NCBI GenBank assembly: GCA_031841125.1
Contig: CM063106.1
Coordinates: 18,290,001-18,354,000 of the forward strand
Source of the DNA: Acanthococcus lagerstroemiae
Lineage: Eukaryota; Arthropoda; Insecta; Hemiptera; Eriococcidae
Length of the DNA stretch: 64,000 bases
Direction: 5' to 3'
Positions 22,100 to 33,914 of this stretch are shown piece after piece. The position numbers and the translations under genes were made by a program. Each line of letters starts with the position of its first letter. The first letter of the stretch is position 1. The notes beneath the pieces were generated by a model. That model was not told where the DNA came from. It ran no database searches and saw only the letters and a program-made list of their open reading frames with translations.

Positions 22100-23240
22100 A
22101 AACATTCTGCGGTGTGACTGATTTTTCTCGCCGTTTTCACAAATGCTCAATTATATGAATACAGTTCGCAGTTTCGCAATCTCCACCGGTCCGCAAGAAC
22201 AACTCAATTGCCAGTCCCGTCTATAGTCCGCGAAACAAGAAAAATGAAAATTCGATCAAAACGCGCACACCGGCACGTCAACTATTTTACTCGAAACGCC
22301 GAACCATAATTCGAAATCGTACGAGTCCGGACAGGCGTACGAAAAGAAAAAATACCGCCAATTTTTTTTCGCACTTTCGCGTATATTCGGCGAATCTAAT
22401 TTTTCGTTATTCGGTTTCGACGTATCCAGAAAACTGATCGCGACGTCCCGGAAAATACTTTTCGCGAAAACGGAAGGAAATGGCGCCCTCTGATAACAAG
22501 GACACTATTCTGCCACGAAACTCTTACGGAAATCCCAAAGCAAGTGGCCCGTTCCTTTACGGACTCGGCGATGACAGGGAAAACCATTACCCTGGCAATT
22601 GCAATACCGCGAAGGGGAAACGTTTATCGTCCCCGGCCCCACCATTTTCGTACCCCGCGCCACGTCGTCCTTCCCGCGTGCGGCATCTTTAATGATCTGG
22701 TAATTAAATTTACCTCGGGGCTTTTTGGAAACGCGAATTTCGCGCGACGACCAAATCAACTCGGGTTATTGCATTCAGATTGGCTCGCCATTTCTGCTTT
22801 CGCTTGTGCCGGAGGTCTTGATTGGCGGAAAACAGGCGGATGGATGCGCGCGCCGCCGTCGCATCCGCAGAGGGTGAAAGTATTAACGTCGAATGTGCAC
22901 CCGCGGTTTTTCCTCGTCTTTTTTTCTTCGCGCCCATAAGTTCGCCACGCGATAATCTCCGCACTGTGCGAACGTGTCCGGCCGCTTTCGGCATGGCGTG
23001 AATCGAATCTCCGGGGATGCTGAAATCGAGACAGACAAAAAAAGATGAGAAAATGAGCGCGATTATCATCGAGCTCGTTCGCGGTGGACACCAAAAACGG
23101 TACCATCATTCGTGGCCGCTGTAGATCCGTTTTTAATTTTCGAAGATTCGACAACGGTGACCCGGAAACGCGATGCGTTGACACCATTTTGAAAAATTGA
23201 GCGAGCGGATTGTGCATGAATAATTCATCGCGTTGCGTCT
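22100..23240. promoter_or_regulatory. CpG-rich tract with paired CCAAT boxes, candidate promoter
   Basis: CpG is frequent here and the GC content is well above the surroundings. Two inverted CCAAT boxes (ATTGGCTCG at 22,779 and ATTGGCGGA at 22,821) lie 42 bp apart, about four helical turns, as seen for NF-Y sites in promoters. Several long open frames on both strands (for example 22,756-23,217 minus) are expected in CpG-rich sequence and match no family. Direction of transcription cannot be decided. Confidence 0.3.
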
Positions 23241-24175
23241 AAGGAGTCCCATAAATCTGTCTTTCATCGAGGAAAACCGAATTTCAGCAGATGATAAATA
23301 TCATCTCGGGCTAACATATTGAATCTCGATATCCTGAATACAGTCTGTTGGCTTTCCAATTATAATATTATGTACAAGACGCGGCTACGCTGCTAGGCGC
23401 ATTTCAAAGAAAAAGTACAAAAAATTCGAAGATAAACGCGAATTCACGATATTTTTGGCGCTTATAAATACATACAACATATTATGTCGGCACAATACTT
23501 ACCGAATTTTGTTATCTTGGAAGAAGACAAGCATAACTGAAAACATAGTAATTTTGAGATTGGTACATGTATAGCGAGTAACATTAACCTTTGAACACGA
23601 CATCGTGACTACAAGAGGCCTATAGTATCTTCGTATTGACTAGACTAGTTTCAACTGATGAGATTATATCGAATTATGAGTCACCCAAATGTGAGAGAGT
23701 GTAAACATCAGGTTGCAAGTTAAAGCAAGGTGCGTGGAATTCCTACGAAATGACGTGTTACATTAATCTGTGAACATGTAAGAACATGAATGGTAAAGTA
23801 AAGAATGAGGTTTTCCCAAGCTGCCGAAATTGAATAGAACATGAAATTAGAATATAACTACATAATTATAGTAAGAAGCCACAGGATTTTTGGATAGAAG
23901 TCAACAACAGAAAAGCAATGGGAAATGGGAGTACGTCTCTCTTTCGGGATGCAGACCGGGTCAAAAGAACAGTGGATTTCTTCTGCTCTGGGTATGTGAA
24001 TAATACGGTACCAGTGACAGCCCATACTTCATCACTAAGCGACCGCTTTCCCACTTCAAGCTCACCAATATCTGTAACAAATGTACCTCAAGAAGATGTA
24101 AAAACGGCTATGTACAAATTTTCTTTTTCTTCTAAATTTATTTATTTTACATACATAATAATATATACAATATAT
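23241..24175. other. unclassified non-coding DNA
   Basis: No gene or repeat is recognised. Overlapping frames at 23,866-24,247 on both strands have no family signature. Confidence 0.45.
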
Positions 24176-24177
24176 TG

Positions 24178-24243
24178 TGCTGACCTGGGGACCACTTTAG
24201 CTTCTCAAGCTTATCGGTACTCCGCAGGTCATTACAATTTTTT
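24178..24243. repeat. direct repeat unit 1 (CTGACCTGGGGACC)
   Basis: It aligns with 24,415-24,475. Shared words are CTGACCTGGGGACC, TTTAGCTTCT or TTTTGCTTCT, GAGCTTATCG or AAGCTTATCG, CTCCGCA and GTCATTACAATTTT. Units are about 235 bp apart and lie just beyond the 3' ends of the minus-strand LINE copies, so they may belong to a LINE tail or to its insertion target. Confidence 0.65.
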
Positions 24244-24414
24244 ATAGTCTTACCATAATTTTTTAATTTTGCAAATTAAAATAATTAAATTTATATTTTG
24301 AAAACTTTAAAGTAATAATAAAAGTTTTATATAATATATTATTAAATGTATTCTTTTTTATTTTTTTAATTTATTTTTTAATAAAACAAAATGCTTTATA
24401 GTACATATACTATA

Positions 24415-24475
24415 CTGACCTGGGGACCGCTTTTGCTTCTTGAGCTTATCGCCGCTCCGCATGTCATTACAATTT
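24415..24475. repeat. direct repeat unit 2 (CTGACCTGGGGACC)
   Basis: This is the second copy of the unit at 24,178-24,243, with the same word order and scattered substitutions. The AT-rich sequence between them (24,244-24,414) is unremarkable. Confidence 0.65.
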
Positions 24476-24489
24476 TATTTACACGTAGG

Positions 24490-24705
24490 TAGTTTATAAC
24501 TTAAATTTTAACTGTATCTGTTGTACCTTGTTATGTGTAACTTCTCTTTATTATTCATGATTTCGTTAACATAATTGATTGTTTTTTGTGTGTTTTTTTT
24601 TGTCTGTGAACCAATTTTGATTAGATTCTTTTATAATATATTAGGCCCGGATTTGTTTGAAAGTTGAACATTTTAAAAATGTGTGGTCAATCAGGTCGTC
24701 ACAAT
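24490..24705 (-). pseudogene. third, severely 5'-truncated LINE copy (ORF2 C-terminus and 3' UTR)
   Basis: On the minus strand this stretch encodes ESNQNW... and, after a frameshift, EIMNNKEK. It is homologous to the last ORF2 codons of the two longer LINE copies (24,739 and 26,982 ends). It retains only about 200 bp of 3' sequence and lies head-to-tail behind the copy at 24,739-26,890. Confidence 0.6.
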
Positions 24706-24738
24706 TTTGTTAAATAAAACTTAACAATGCCTATAGAA

Positions 24739-26890
24739 CTAATTCTCTTTGTTCTTCATTATTTCATGGACATAGTTGATGGTAATTAATGTTTTTTTCT
24801 TATCTAGAAACCAGTTTTGATTTGAGTCTTCTATTTTGTTTTGATTCTGATTTGTTTGAAGGCTGAACAGTTTAAATATGTATGATCAGGGGTGTCTGTT
24901 ATTTCTTTTTTGCAATTTATGCATGTGTCTGTATCTGTTATATTATATTTTTTGAGATATTCGCCAAAGTTACCGTGACCAGTCAAAAATTGAGTTAGGT
25001 GGTAGTTGGGTTTTAGTGTTTTATTGTTAAGTCTGTCTTCAATTTTGGGGATCAAACTGAAAGTTCTCCTTCCTGTCGTTTCTGTATTGTATTCAGTTTG
25101 CCATTGGTTGTTGTATTTGGTTTTGATTTTGTTGATGATTTCTTTCTTTTGTTTTTCACTATTGCCGGATAGTTTGATGATTTTAATTTCATTACTTTTT
25201 TGTAGCTGCAAGTCAATTGGTAGTATCCCTGCAATTACATTAGTTGCTGTGTATGACACAGTTCTGTATGCCGATATAACACCTAACAGAATTTTCCTTT
25301 GCTCTCTTCTGATTTTTTTTAAAATTTTTTTGATTTAGTCTGGGATAATAGATTGTACTGCCATATTCAATTATAGATCTAAATAGCGCTGAGTATAGTA
25401 TTTTCCTTTCAGTGTACTTCAAGCCAAATGTGTTATTATATAAACCAGTAATTTTAGAGTAGTATTTTTTTATTTTTTCCAGTATGTAGTTGATGTGACT
25501 ATTGAAATTTAGATTTTCATCTAGAATAATTCCCAGGTACTTCATTTCTTTATTGATGATTATTTTTTGATTGTCTAGTTTGAGTTCTTTTTCTATGTCC
25601 TTTTTGATGGTTTCCTTTTTATGTTTTTTGGTTATTAGGATGCTATTGGTTTTTTGAGGGTTAATTTTTAGTCCTAGCTCTTGCAATGTGTTATTAATTG
25701 TTTTTATAATGTCATTTATTTTTTTTATGTCTTCCATATTTTTGATCCCAGTCATTAATAGGAGGTCATCTGCGTAACTTATTAATTCCATATTGGTTTC
25801 CTTATTGTCGCATGCATTATGTACTTTAGCCATGGCCGTATTGAAAATTGTTGGCGATAGCGCAGACTCCTGTGGAACTCCTGCTTTAAGTGTTTGTTGA
25901 AATATTATTGTTTCATTGTTGTAGAACCTTATTTCTCTTTCGAGTAGAAAACTTTTAATTAGATTTAACATGTTATTTTGGATATTTCTTTCTTTAAGGT
26001 GATTCAGTATGGAGGACCATTTTATTGCATCAAAGGCACCACTGATGTCAAAGCTAATTAATAGTGTCATTTTGATTTTGTTTAGTGTTTTGTTTGTGTC
26101 TAGATATTGGATACAGGTGTCTATTGCTGTTTCAGTAGATTTCTTTTTAATGTAGCCGAACTGGTTTTTGTGTATTATTTTTTTTGTTGAGATTATTTCT
26201 TCTAATTTTAATCGTATTATTTTTTCATATACTTTACCTAAGTTTGCAAGGAGGGCTATGGGTCTGTATGAATTCGGCATGGTTGGGTCTTTCCCTGCTT
26301 TGTTCAGTAGTTTTATTTTGCAGGTTTTCCAGAAATATGGGAAGTGATTAAATTCAAGATATTTGTTGTAGATATTATCAGTAGTAGATTTGGGTTATTT
26401 TTTTGTATTATTTTTATCATCTTATTGGATACTCCATCTGGTCCATTGGCCTTTCTATTATTAAGGTTTTTAATTATGTGATTTAGTTCATAGAGTTCAA
26501 TGGAAAATTTGGGTTCTGTATTGTGGGAGTCCATTGGATAGTTAGGTATGGTATCTTTTATTTGCGGGAATAATTTATCACTTATTGTTTTATATTTTTC
26601 TTTTTCTTCAGTTATTGTTTCGTTTTTGTCATTTTTAAGAGGAGAAAAACTTAGTTTCTTTGCTTTTCCCATCATTATTTTGTATGATTTACCCCACGCC
26701 TCTGATTGGTTTACTAGGTTTCTCCATGCTTCTGTTTTGTTTTTATCAATGGCCCTCCTGTAATCGTTGCGAATTTGTTTTATCGTTTCCTTTATCGTTT
26801 TAAACTTTATTGTTTCCTTTTTCATCCTATATTTATGTTTTAATCTCATCAGTTTCTAAATGTATTCATTAGGATAGGTTATTTTTATAT
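24739..26890 (-). pseudogene. non-LTR retrotransposon ORF2 (reverse transcriptase), copy 1
   Basis: Three frames joined by frameshifts (near 26,340 and 25,250) give one polymerase. The N-terminal part (26,849-26,313) ends in the RT-0 word KANGPDGVSNK. The RT proper (26,280-25,240) has NSYRPIALL, QFGYIKKKSTE, FDISGAFD (motif A), GVPQESALSP (motif B, with E where G is usual) and SYADDLLL (motif C, catalytic Asp pair intact). The C-terminal part has LTGHGNFGEYL and a CCHC knuckle, CINCKKEITDTPDHTYLNC, ending NYVHEIMKNKEN with stop at 24,739. The GHG-F-YL plus CCHC layout is seen in R1/LOA/Jockey-group LINEs. Endonuclease and ORF1 are absent, so the copy is 5'-truncated and dead. Confidence 0.85.
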
Positions 26891-26981
26891 TAATAGAGGT
26901 AAAAGTTTTTAGGTTTTATTATTAATCAATTTGTTTGGTGCATATAGAAAAATTTTGTTTTTGTAGCTGTAGCTATTGTAC

Positions 26982-28560
26982 CTAGTTATTATACTTCTCT
27001 TTATTATTCATAATTTCATTGACATAATTGATGGTTTTTTGTGTGCTTTCTTTTTCTTCGAACCAGTTTTGATTGGTTTCTTTTATGTTGTATTGGGCCC
27101 TCATATATGTTTGAAAGTAGAACATTTTAAGTATGTGTGGTCAGGTGTATCTGTTTCGTCGCTTTTACAATTTATGCAAGTGTCTATATATCTGTTATTT
27201 TGTATATTTTGAGATATTCCCCGAAGTTCCCATGCCCCCTTAGAAACTGAGTTAGATAGAAATTTGGTATTAGCGCTTTGTTTTGAAGTCTTTCCTTTTT
27301 AGTTGGTATTAATGCAGCTGTTCTTCTTCCAGTTTTTCCATTTCGGTATTCCTCCTTCCATAGATTATTATATTTGTTATTCATTTCTTTTATGTTTTCC
27401 TTTTTTTGTTTTTCATCCATTTGAGACCATTTTATCGTTTTGATTTCGTTCACTTTTTGTAATTGTACTCGTAGGTCTATAGATGGTATTCCAGCTATGA
27501 TATTAGTTGCAATGTAGGATACTGTTCTATATGCTGCTATAATACCCAGTAGAATTTTCCTTTGTTCTTTCCTTATCTTTTTTTTTATGTTTTTTATGCT
27601 CAGTTTTGGGTAATAAATTGTGCTACCATATTCTATAATAGATCTGAAAAGTGCCGAGTATAAAATTTTCCTATTTGCATATTTCATAAAGTGTTTTTGT
27701 ATAATGCTGTTATTTTGCAGCAGTATTTTAAAATTTTTTCTGTTATATAATTGGTGTGGCTGTTTAAGTTGAGGTTTTCATCCAGAATTATTCCCAAGTA
27801 TTTCATTTCTTAATTTAATTTAATTTTTTGATCTTCTAGCCTAAGTTGCCTTTCTATGTTTTTTTAAAGGTTTTCTTTATTATGCTTCCTGGTGATTAGG
27901 ATGCTGTTTGTTTTTAGAGAGTTTATTTCGAAGCCCAGATGCTTTAGCGTGTTGTTTATTGTTTTAATTACGGAATTTATGGGTTTGACATCATCTAAAT
28001 TTTGAATACCAGCTATTAGTAAGAGATCATCTGCATAACTGAGGAGTTCCATTTCTCCATTATGATCACATTCATTATGTACTTTTGCCATTTCAATATT
28101 GAAAATAGTTGGTGATAGAGCCGATCCTTTTGTGGTACTCCTGCTTTTAGTAGTTGTTGATGTATTACTTTTTTGTCTTTGTAGAATCTTATTTCCCTAT
28201 CTTGTAAGAAGTTTTTGATCAAGTTTAAGACGTTTGTCGGGATGTTGTTCTCTTTGAGGCATTTCAGTGCGGAGGACCATTTTTGCGTCAAAAGCACCGC
28301 TAATATCGAAGCTAATTAGTAGAGTCATTTTCACGTGGTTTTGGTTTGTTTCTATTTTTTTAATGCATGCGTTTACTGCCTTTTCGATAGATTTATTTTT
28401 TATACAGCCGAATTGGTTTTTATGTATAATTTTGTTGATTTTGACTTGTTCCTCTAGTTTTAATCGTATTATTTTCTCGTACACTTTCCCTAAATTTGGT
28501 AGGAGGGCTATTGGTCTATACGAGTTTGGTTGGGTTGGATCCTTTCCTGGGATCAATAAT
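26982..28560 (-). pseudogene. non-LTR retrotransposon ORF2, copy 2 of the same family
   Basis: It begins at about 28,560 within the RT with PGKDPTQPNSYRPIALL, then QFGCIKNKS, FDISGAFD, AGVPQ (frameshifted at 28,130), SYADDLLLIAG (near 28,035), GHGNFGEYLKIY and NYVNEIMNNKEKYNN with stop at 26,982. At least four frameshifts break it. Copy 2 lies immediately upstream of copy 1 in the same orientation, with its 3' end abutting copy 1's truncated 5' end. The 6-kb tandem duplication starts inside it at 28,227. Confidence 0.85.
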
Positions 28561-30640
28561 GTAGCACCCCACTACAAAAAACAGACTATTGGTTGAAACA
28601 ATTCAAGAAAAATATCTACGATTCATATATAAAAAATAATATCAATACCGAATCAATAGGGGGTTCACAAAATCAATTTTACATCCAAGTACAAAAATTT
28701 TCGTATTTTTTCATTTTTCCAAAACAATTGCCATATATGAACCCAACGATTTTTTCATGGTAAACGATTTCCTTTTTCATACCATTCGAAAATACTCTTT
28801 GGCTTATTCCTATCTATCTTAGTTTTCGAGTTAGAAAATGTTGATAAATGCAGTTAGGATTAATGCTAAAAATTGTACAAAGGAAAATAAAAATTTTTAA
28901 GTTATTTCCACATCGTAGCTTCTTTACTGTTCGTGGACTAAACGAAGCGGCCCGAAAGTACAGTCCCCTGACCTCTCTCGGTTATAGGTCTTGTACTTTC
29001 TACAAAATGGAATATCAGAAATGGTATAAGAATTTGAAAATTATAAATTTTGATGTAAAATACTGTATTTATGTAATCCCTTACCCGCGCCCCCTCGAGA
29101 TGTTTCTGCATACCCTACGTATGTTACGAGCAATTCTCGCGAAAATTCAACCGTATTTTTTCAAATTTCCTTAACAGACAGCAGTCTGTGAAAGTCAACA
29201 TCCCATCGTGAAATTTTAACCGCTGGCGAATTTGAGAGTGAAAATAACTTCCTCGTTTCTTTTTCGTTCGACTATCTTCATCGTACAGCTAGAACTCGAT
29301 TTCGCTTTGAATTTCATCATCCATCAACGAGCTCGCTTTCCTAACAATTGCTATATTATGCCTGAAAAACAGCCAGCGACGAATTCGAGTGCAGTAGAAT
29401 TGATTTTGATTCTCGGTGACAATTAAAGCGTGCCAAGTCTACATGAAAGATGCATTTTGACAAACAGCTACCGGAAAGCCATTCGTTCGTTCCTCGTTCT
29501 CCACTTGTGGGACTTCATTCGTGAACAATCGCGAACAATGCTGCTGATTGTTCTCAACTGCTCGCGTACCAAGGTTGAAAACTTTTAACTTCAATCAAAT
29601 TCGCTACAACGACAGATGAAAGAACGCTTCGGGTTAACTGTCTGTCGTGCTGTTGTTGCAGATTGAGAGCTCGAGAGAGTTTCAAGAGTAAATAAAAGTA
29701 TACACTCACAGAACTGGACAATTCTCGGACATTGTAGGAGTTAGAAACAGGCACAATGAAAAACTAGGATCGACAAAGTGGGACCTGATTCTGTGCACTG
29801 TCACAAATGGCAAGAAAATCTGAAGCCAATTCGAGTATTAAAATGCATACTGGGAGCGAATTCGAATTCTGCGAATCATCAAATATCTTCTGATAACGAT
29901 ATCTTAGGAATTGAAAATGTTGTACACGGTGGTTCTTGAATGAATATTCGGGGCTTTTAGGTGCTTGGACTCGAGTCTGCACCATTAAAAAATAAGTTCA
30001 AAAGTTCGTATTAACTAGTACGCGTGTATTTTGAAGTTTCGCGAGAGGAAACGGAGAAGATGTAGCGAGAGCATGAGAGGACTCTAAAAAATGACTGATC
30101 CACGAATATCGAGTCACTGCCAAGCCGGCGGATAACGAGGTTTAAAAAATACGAGGGTAGAAGAATAGCGTGAGGAAAAGAAAGGAAAAAGGAAAAAATT
30201 CCTGGAAAAGAAAGAAAGAATCGATTCGGTGTAGAGATGCTGCACAGGTAAAATATACAGGTGAGGAAGACTGTCTTGGCAGGACAGGTAGTAAATCTAC
30301 TTTATAAGAGAGAAACCGTTTTTTCCAACAGACTTGCCATCTCAATGGCTGGATGAAATGCCATGAAATTTGGAAGACTCATAGAACTCACCTACGAGTA
30401 GGTGTATGTGGTAAAAAAAAGTGCGAAAATTCATTTATAAAGCTGCAATAAAGCTTTAAAGTTGCCTTGCATATGTGTCTATGTGTGAGTGTTCCGCGCG
30501 CTTACCCCGTCATTGTAAACGCGTGTTAAAGTGATCAGTGTGACCAGTAGGAAGTATTTTATATAACACATCGTGAATATAGAACGATCAGGGTTTCTTT
30601 CATTTAAAAGCGTCTCAGTGTACATACTGCGGTTGATCAG
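28561..30640. other. unclassified part of the duplicated unit (also at 34,590-36,670)
   Basis: A mixture of AT-rich and moderately GC-rich DNA. Several 60-115-codon open frames occur on both strands in both units but overlap, match no family and are broken by indels between units. I see no exon, RNA or element borders. Confidence 0.45.
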
Positions 30641-32300
30641 GCCATGTTGCGTTTTTTTATTATTGAACTTTTACTTCACAAATCCTTTTGTAGGGCTTCA
30701 TGTGTTCAAAACTTAGACCATGTGTCGTTTTTTTATTATCGAATTTTCATTTTACAAATACTTCTTTACTTCATTTTTCATTTATTAAAGAGATTTTAAT
30801 ATGATATATGAAAACGAGTCTCGATTTTTCCTCACCAGTGTTCTCAGATATTACTGAAGGAAATTTTTTTTAAATGTCTCATCTAGAAGTAAGTATTCCC
30901 TAGCAGGCTTATGGCGTGAAAATTTTTTGATAACTGTAACGTAAAACGTATTGACTTTCCGATGCGCAGAATCCCGCCAGTTACCCAAGTAACTGAAAGG
31001 AACCAAGGGTAACTGACAGGTTTCTGGGTAATCTGAGGGTAACTGGACGCTGTTAAGCATAAGGGAACCAACCAGTAAAATCTGTTTTTTGAGAACACGT
31101 GATTCGAAGTTCACGAGCTATGTAGAAACTATGTGTGACATAGCGTTTACGGATAACATTTTTTCAACGTGAGTACACATTTTTGAATCGGGGGGCCAAT
31201 TTTGAAAAATTATGCTTTTTATGCACTTACCAATAACGATACTAAATTCTACTTTTTATGCACTCACCAATAACAATACTAATAAATCATTCTGCTTTCA
31301 ATGTCAACTAGTTTCCTTGCGCTTAACAGCGTCCAACTGACGGTTGCAAATGGATGGGTGACTTTTCCGCGGGTAACTAGGGTAACTGATTGCGGTAACT
31401 GATTGCGCATCCGGTTGGGAGACAGATATACCAAGTTCAAAACTCAGTTCATGTTGCGTTTTTTTACTATAGATCTTTCATTTTACAAACATTTTTTTGC
31501 TTCATTTTTCATTTATTGAGAAGATTAAAGAGATGTAAGTAGATGTTTCATGTTGCCCTTTTTTACTATCGAACTTTTATATTTTACAAATAATACTTTT
31601 TTTTATTTCATCTGACTGGGACTGGGCAAATTGTAGAAGCGCTAGCGTCGTATCTTTTCGTGCGTTTGTTATTATATAATGATAAGGAGAATATACATAT
31701 TATAGCGGTATACCTGTGACATAAATGTACAAACTGTTATCATGTACAAGATATTCGTTTTTTAGGGTTAATATATGTTTTTATACCTTTAAGGTTTTTA
31801 AAAATATTTTTATGTATTTTAATTTCTGGAGGGATATTTTTTATAAGAATATTTTATTTAAAAGATTTATAAGGATCTTTAATGCTTTTGAGAGCCTCTG
31901 ACTAGGACTGTGCAAACTGTAGAAGCACTATAGCGTCGAATCTTTTAGTGCGCTTTTTTTTTTTACCATCAAACTTTTATTTGACAAATACTTTTTTGCT
32001 TCATTTTTCATTTATTGAAGAGATTAAAGAGATTTAGATGATAAGTAAAGTATACCGGCTAGGCATTTTCGAAGTGCGAAGTTACAATCGTACTGCATAC
32101 AATGATAAGAAGAACATTATAGCGCGACCTGTGACACAAACATACAAACTGTTACCTATCAAAGTTATTATCTATAATTAATGTTTTTGAAAGCCTCTGA
32201 CTGAGACTGTGCAAATTATAGAAGTGCCAGCGTCAAATAGGTTATAATGTAAACCATCACCATTCGAACTTTTATCCTCTGAGGTCTATTCTGAAATATT
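30641..32300 (+). repeat. degenerate internal tandem family in the duplicated unit
   Basis: A module of about 100 bp with TGTTGCGTTTTTTTA, ACTTTTA, TTTTACAAATACTTTTTTGC and TTCATTTTTCATTTATTGA recurs near 30,648, 30,722, 31,452, 31,548 and 31,948. A second module, GCCTCTGACTAGGACTGTGC with AGCGTCGAATCTTT, recurs near 31,600, 31,895 and 32,194. Spacing is irregular (about 75 to 700 bp). The matching set in unit 2 is at 36,670-38,330. Confidence 0.6.
30959..31413. mobile_element. inverted-repeat element with GGTAACTG outer motif (copy at about 36,987-37,440)
   Basis: The ends CCGATGCGCA...CAGTTACCC and the reverse complement of GGTAACTGATTGCGCATCCGG match. GGTAACTG and its complement recur five or more times in the outer 80-90 bp on each side. 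The core 31,044-31,335 is bounded by TGGACGCTGTTAA and its complement and is homologous to the core of the element at 6,581-7,482. No transposase is present. Confidence 0.65.
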
Positions 32301-32336
32301 TTATTTAAAATAATAATAGTAAGGTAAGCTACCTAT

Positions 32337-33320
32337 TCTGAGCCTAGCATCAATTGTGAGTCCTTTTTTTGAAAACGCGTTTTCTCGCTAGATCGAGGCA
32401 TTGGACAACCGTGAAACCTCTTCCATTCGAAGGACCAACATGTTTTACACTATCCATGTTGGTTTCAAGTTCATAACTCAATGTGTTTGTTGTGATGGAA
32501 TGTTTTTTCAAAGTTGTTATCAAAACATGCCTTATTTTTCATGTGTGTGAAATATCAATTCTGTGAAAAACGATCGATAAGTACTTTAAATTAATATTTT
32601 CTCAACGTATTATATATGGTTGTGTAGAGGAGAGTCTAGGGAACATTTTTCTGCTTGAGTTTTCGATTTCGATCCACATATATGTGTGTGCGGAAAAAAT
32701 AAAGGAATTCAAAAAATGGGGGAAATAGTTTGCAAAAATCGCGAAAAATCAAAGTAAATGATCGGGTAATCGAATGAAAAGTGTAGTACAAGTGATACTT
32801 TAACTTATAAAACCAAATTTCACGTTTTTTCAGTTACTTTTTCTAATCATTTAGCCCGACCCACAATTGGTACTACCTTTTTTCAGACCCATTATTGGTA
32901 CTGTGAATTTACTCGACTTTAATGTGTTTCTAAAATACTTAAAAGTCAAATAAAACGAGTCAACGTGTTTTTAAAATAAATTTGAAATGCTTACTTAAGT
33001 AAACTACATCATTTTTCATTTGATTTATTATACTTACCAATTGTGGGTATATCAAAAAATTTCGTATCAATTGTGGGTCGTTGCCAAGTAATATGGGTCG
33101 ACCCATAATTGGTATTTTCAAAATTTTTTGGGATCGAGAAAATTTCACCTGGAATTTTGAACTTAGAAGGCCTCAGAGTGCTTTTTGAATTTCAATAGTT
33201 GTCCATGTACAGATTCTGTAGTCCTCAGTGTCTTTTGCGAGGATATTTTATAGTGAATTGTTGGAGAATCAGAAAATACCCATAATTGGGAGCTGCACTC
33301 AATCTTGGGTTTTGAGAACT
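32337..33320. repeat. self-similar element with ACCCANAATTGGTA motif (copy at about 38,350-39,340)
   Basis: The motif ACCCACAATTGGTAC and variants appear near 32,871, 32,890, 33,041, 33,072, 33,102 and 33,282 in both orientations. Looser versions occur near 32,350 (ATCAATTGTGAGTCC) and 33,300 (CACTCAATCTTGGGT), which may be the eroded ends. No transposase frame is seen. Confidence 0.5.
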
Positions 33321-33439
33321 TTTGGGGAAAAATTCACCAAAAATCCAAAAATGCTTAAAACTTAAAAGTAACTGTCACAAGTAGTAATAAGTTCTCTATG
33401 ATAGGTAATATTTATTACTGTTGAAGCAGGGCGTGACAA

Positions 33440-33914
33440 TGAACAAAAACACCCTCAGTACTCCTATTGAGGTCGTGAAATGTACAGGATAATTTGATCA
33501 CTTCTTATTTTTTTAGATAGAGAAGAACGGGTAATCCGATTTAATTTTCAAAGATTACAAAGCTTACATATTTATGAAAAAACAATTTCATGCTTCATTT
33601 TCTTTCATTACAGAAAATTATCAAAACGTATATGTATCAGCCTGTTTATTTCTATATGGGAATTTACATGTAATTTCGTTTCATACTATTGCATATGTTT
33701 GGGCAAAAGTACCGCTCAGTACTTCTAATGTACAGGATAATTCGATCATATCTCAGTTTGGAGATAGAGAAGAATGGGCAATTCTATTTAATTTCCAAAG
33801 ATTACAAAGCTTATCCATTTTAGGAAAAAACAATGTCATGTTTCATTTCTTTATTTTTTTCCAAATGCCTGTTTTTTTTCTGTATGGGAATTTACATGTT
33901 ATTTCGTTTCATAT
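33440..33914 (+). repeat. two tandem units of about 249 bp (also at 39,465-39,940)
   Basis: 33,475-33,700 and 33,727-33,914 share TGTACAGGATAAT, GATAGAGAAGAA, TTTCAAAGATTACAAAGCTTA or TTCCAAAGATTACAAAGC, TATGGGAATTTACATGT and ATTTCGTTTCATA. The second unit is interrupted at its end by the TAGGGGAAACTG element, giving an empty-site comparison with the first unit (33,681-33,700). Confidence 0.7.

Noticed and set aside
22756..23217. 153-codon open frame on the minus strand and several overlapping frames nearby
   Set aside because: CpG-rich sequence has few stop codons in any frame. Long frames overlap on both strands and none resembles a known family.
24178..24475. CRISPR-like repeat
   Set aside because: Only two units, 235 bp apart, in an animal-type genomic context with LINE sequence.
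28848..29174. 108-codon frame conserved between the two 6-kb units (also 34,876-35,202)
   Set aside because: Identity reflects the recent duplication; the peptide matches nothing known and neighbouring frames are broken by indels between units.
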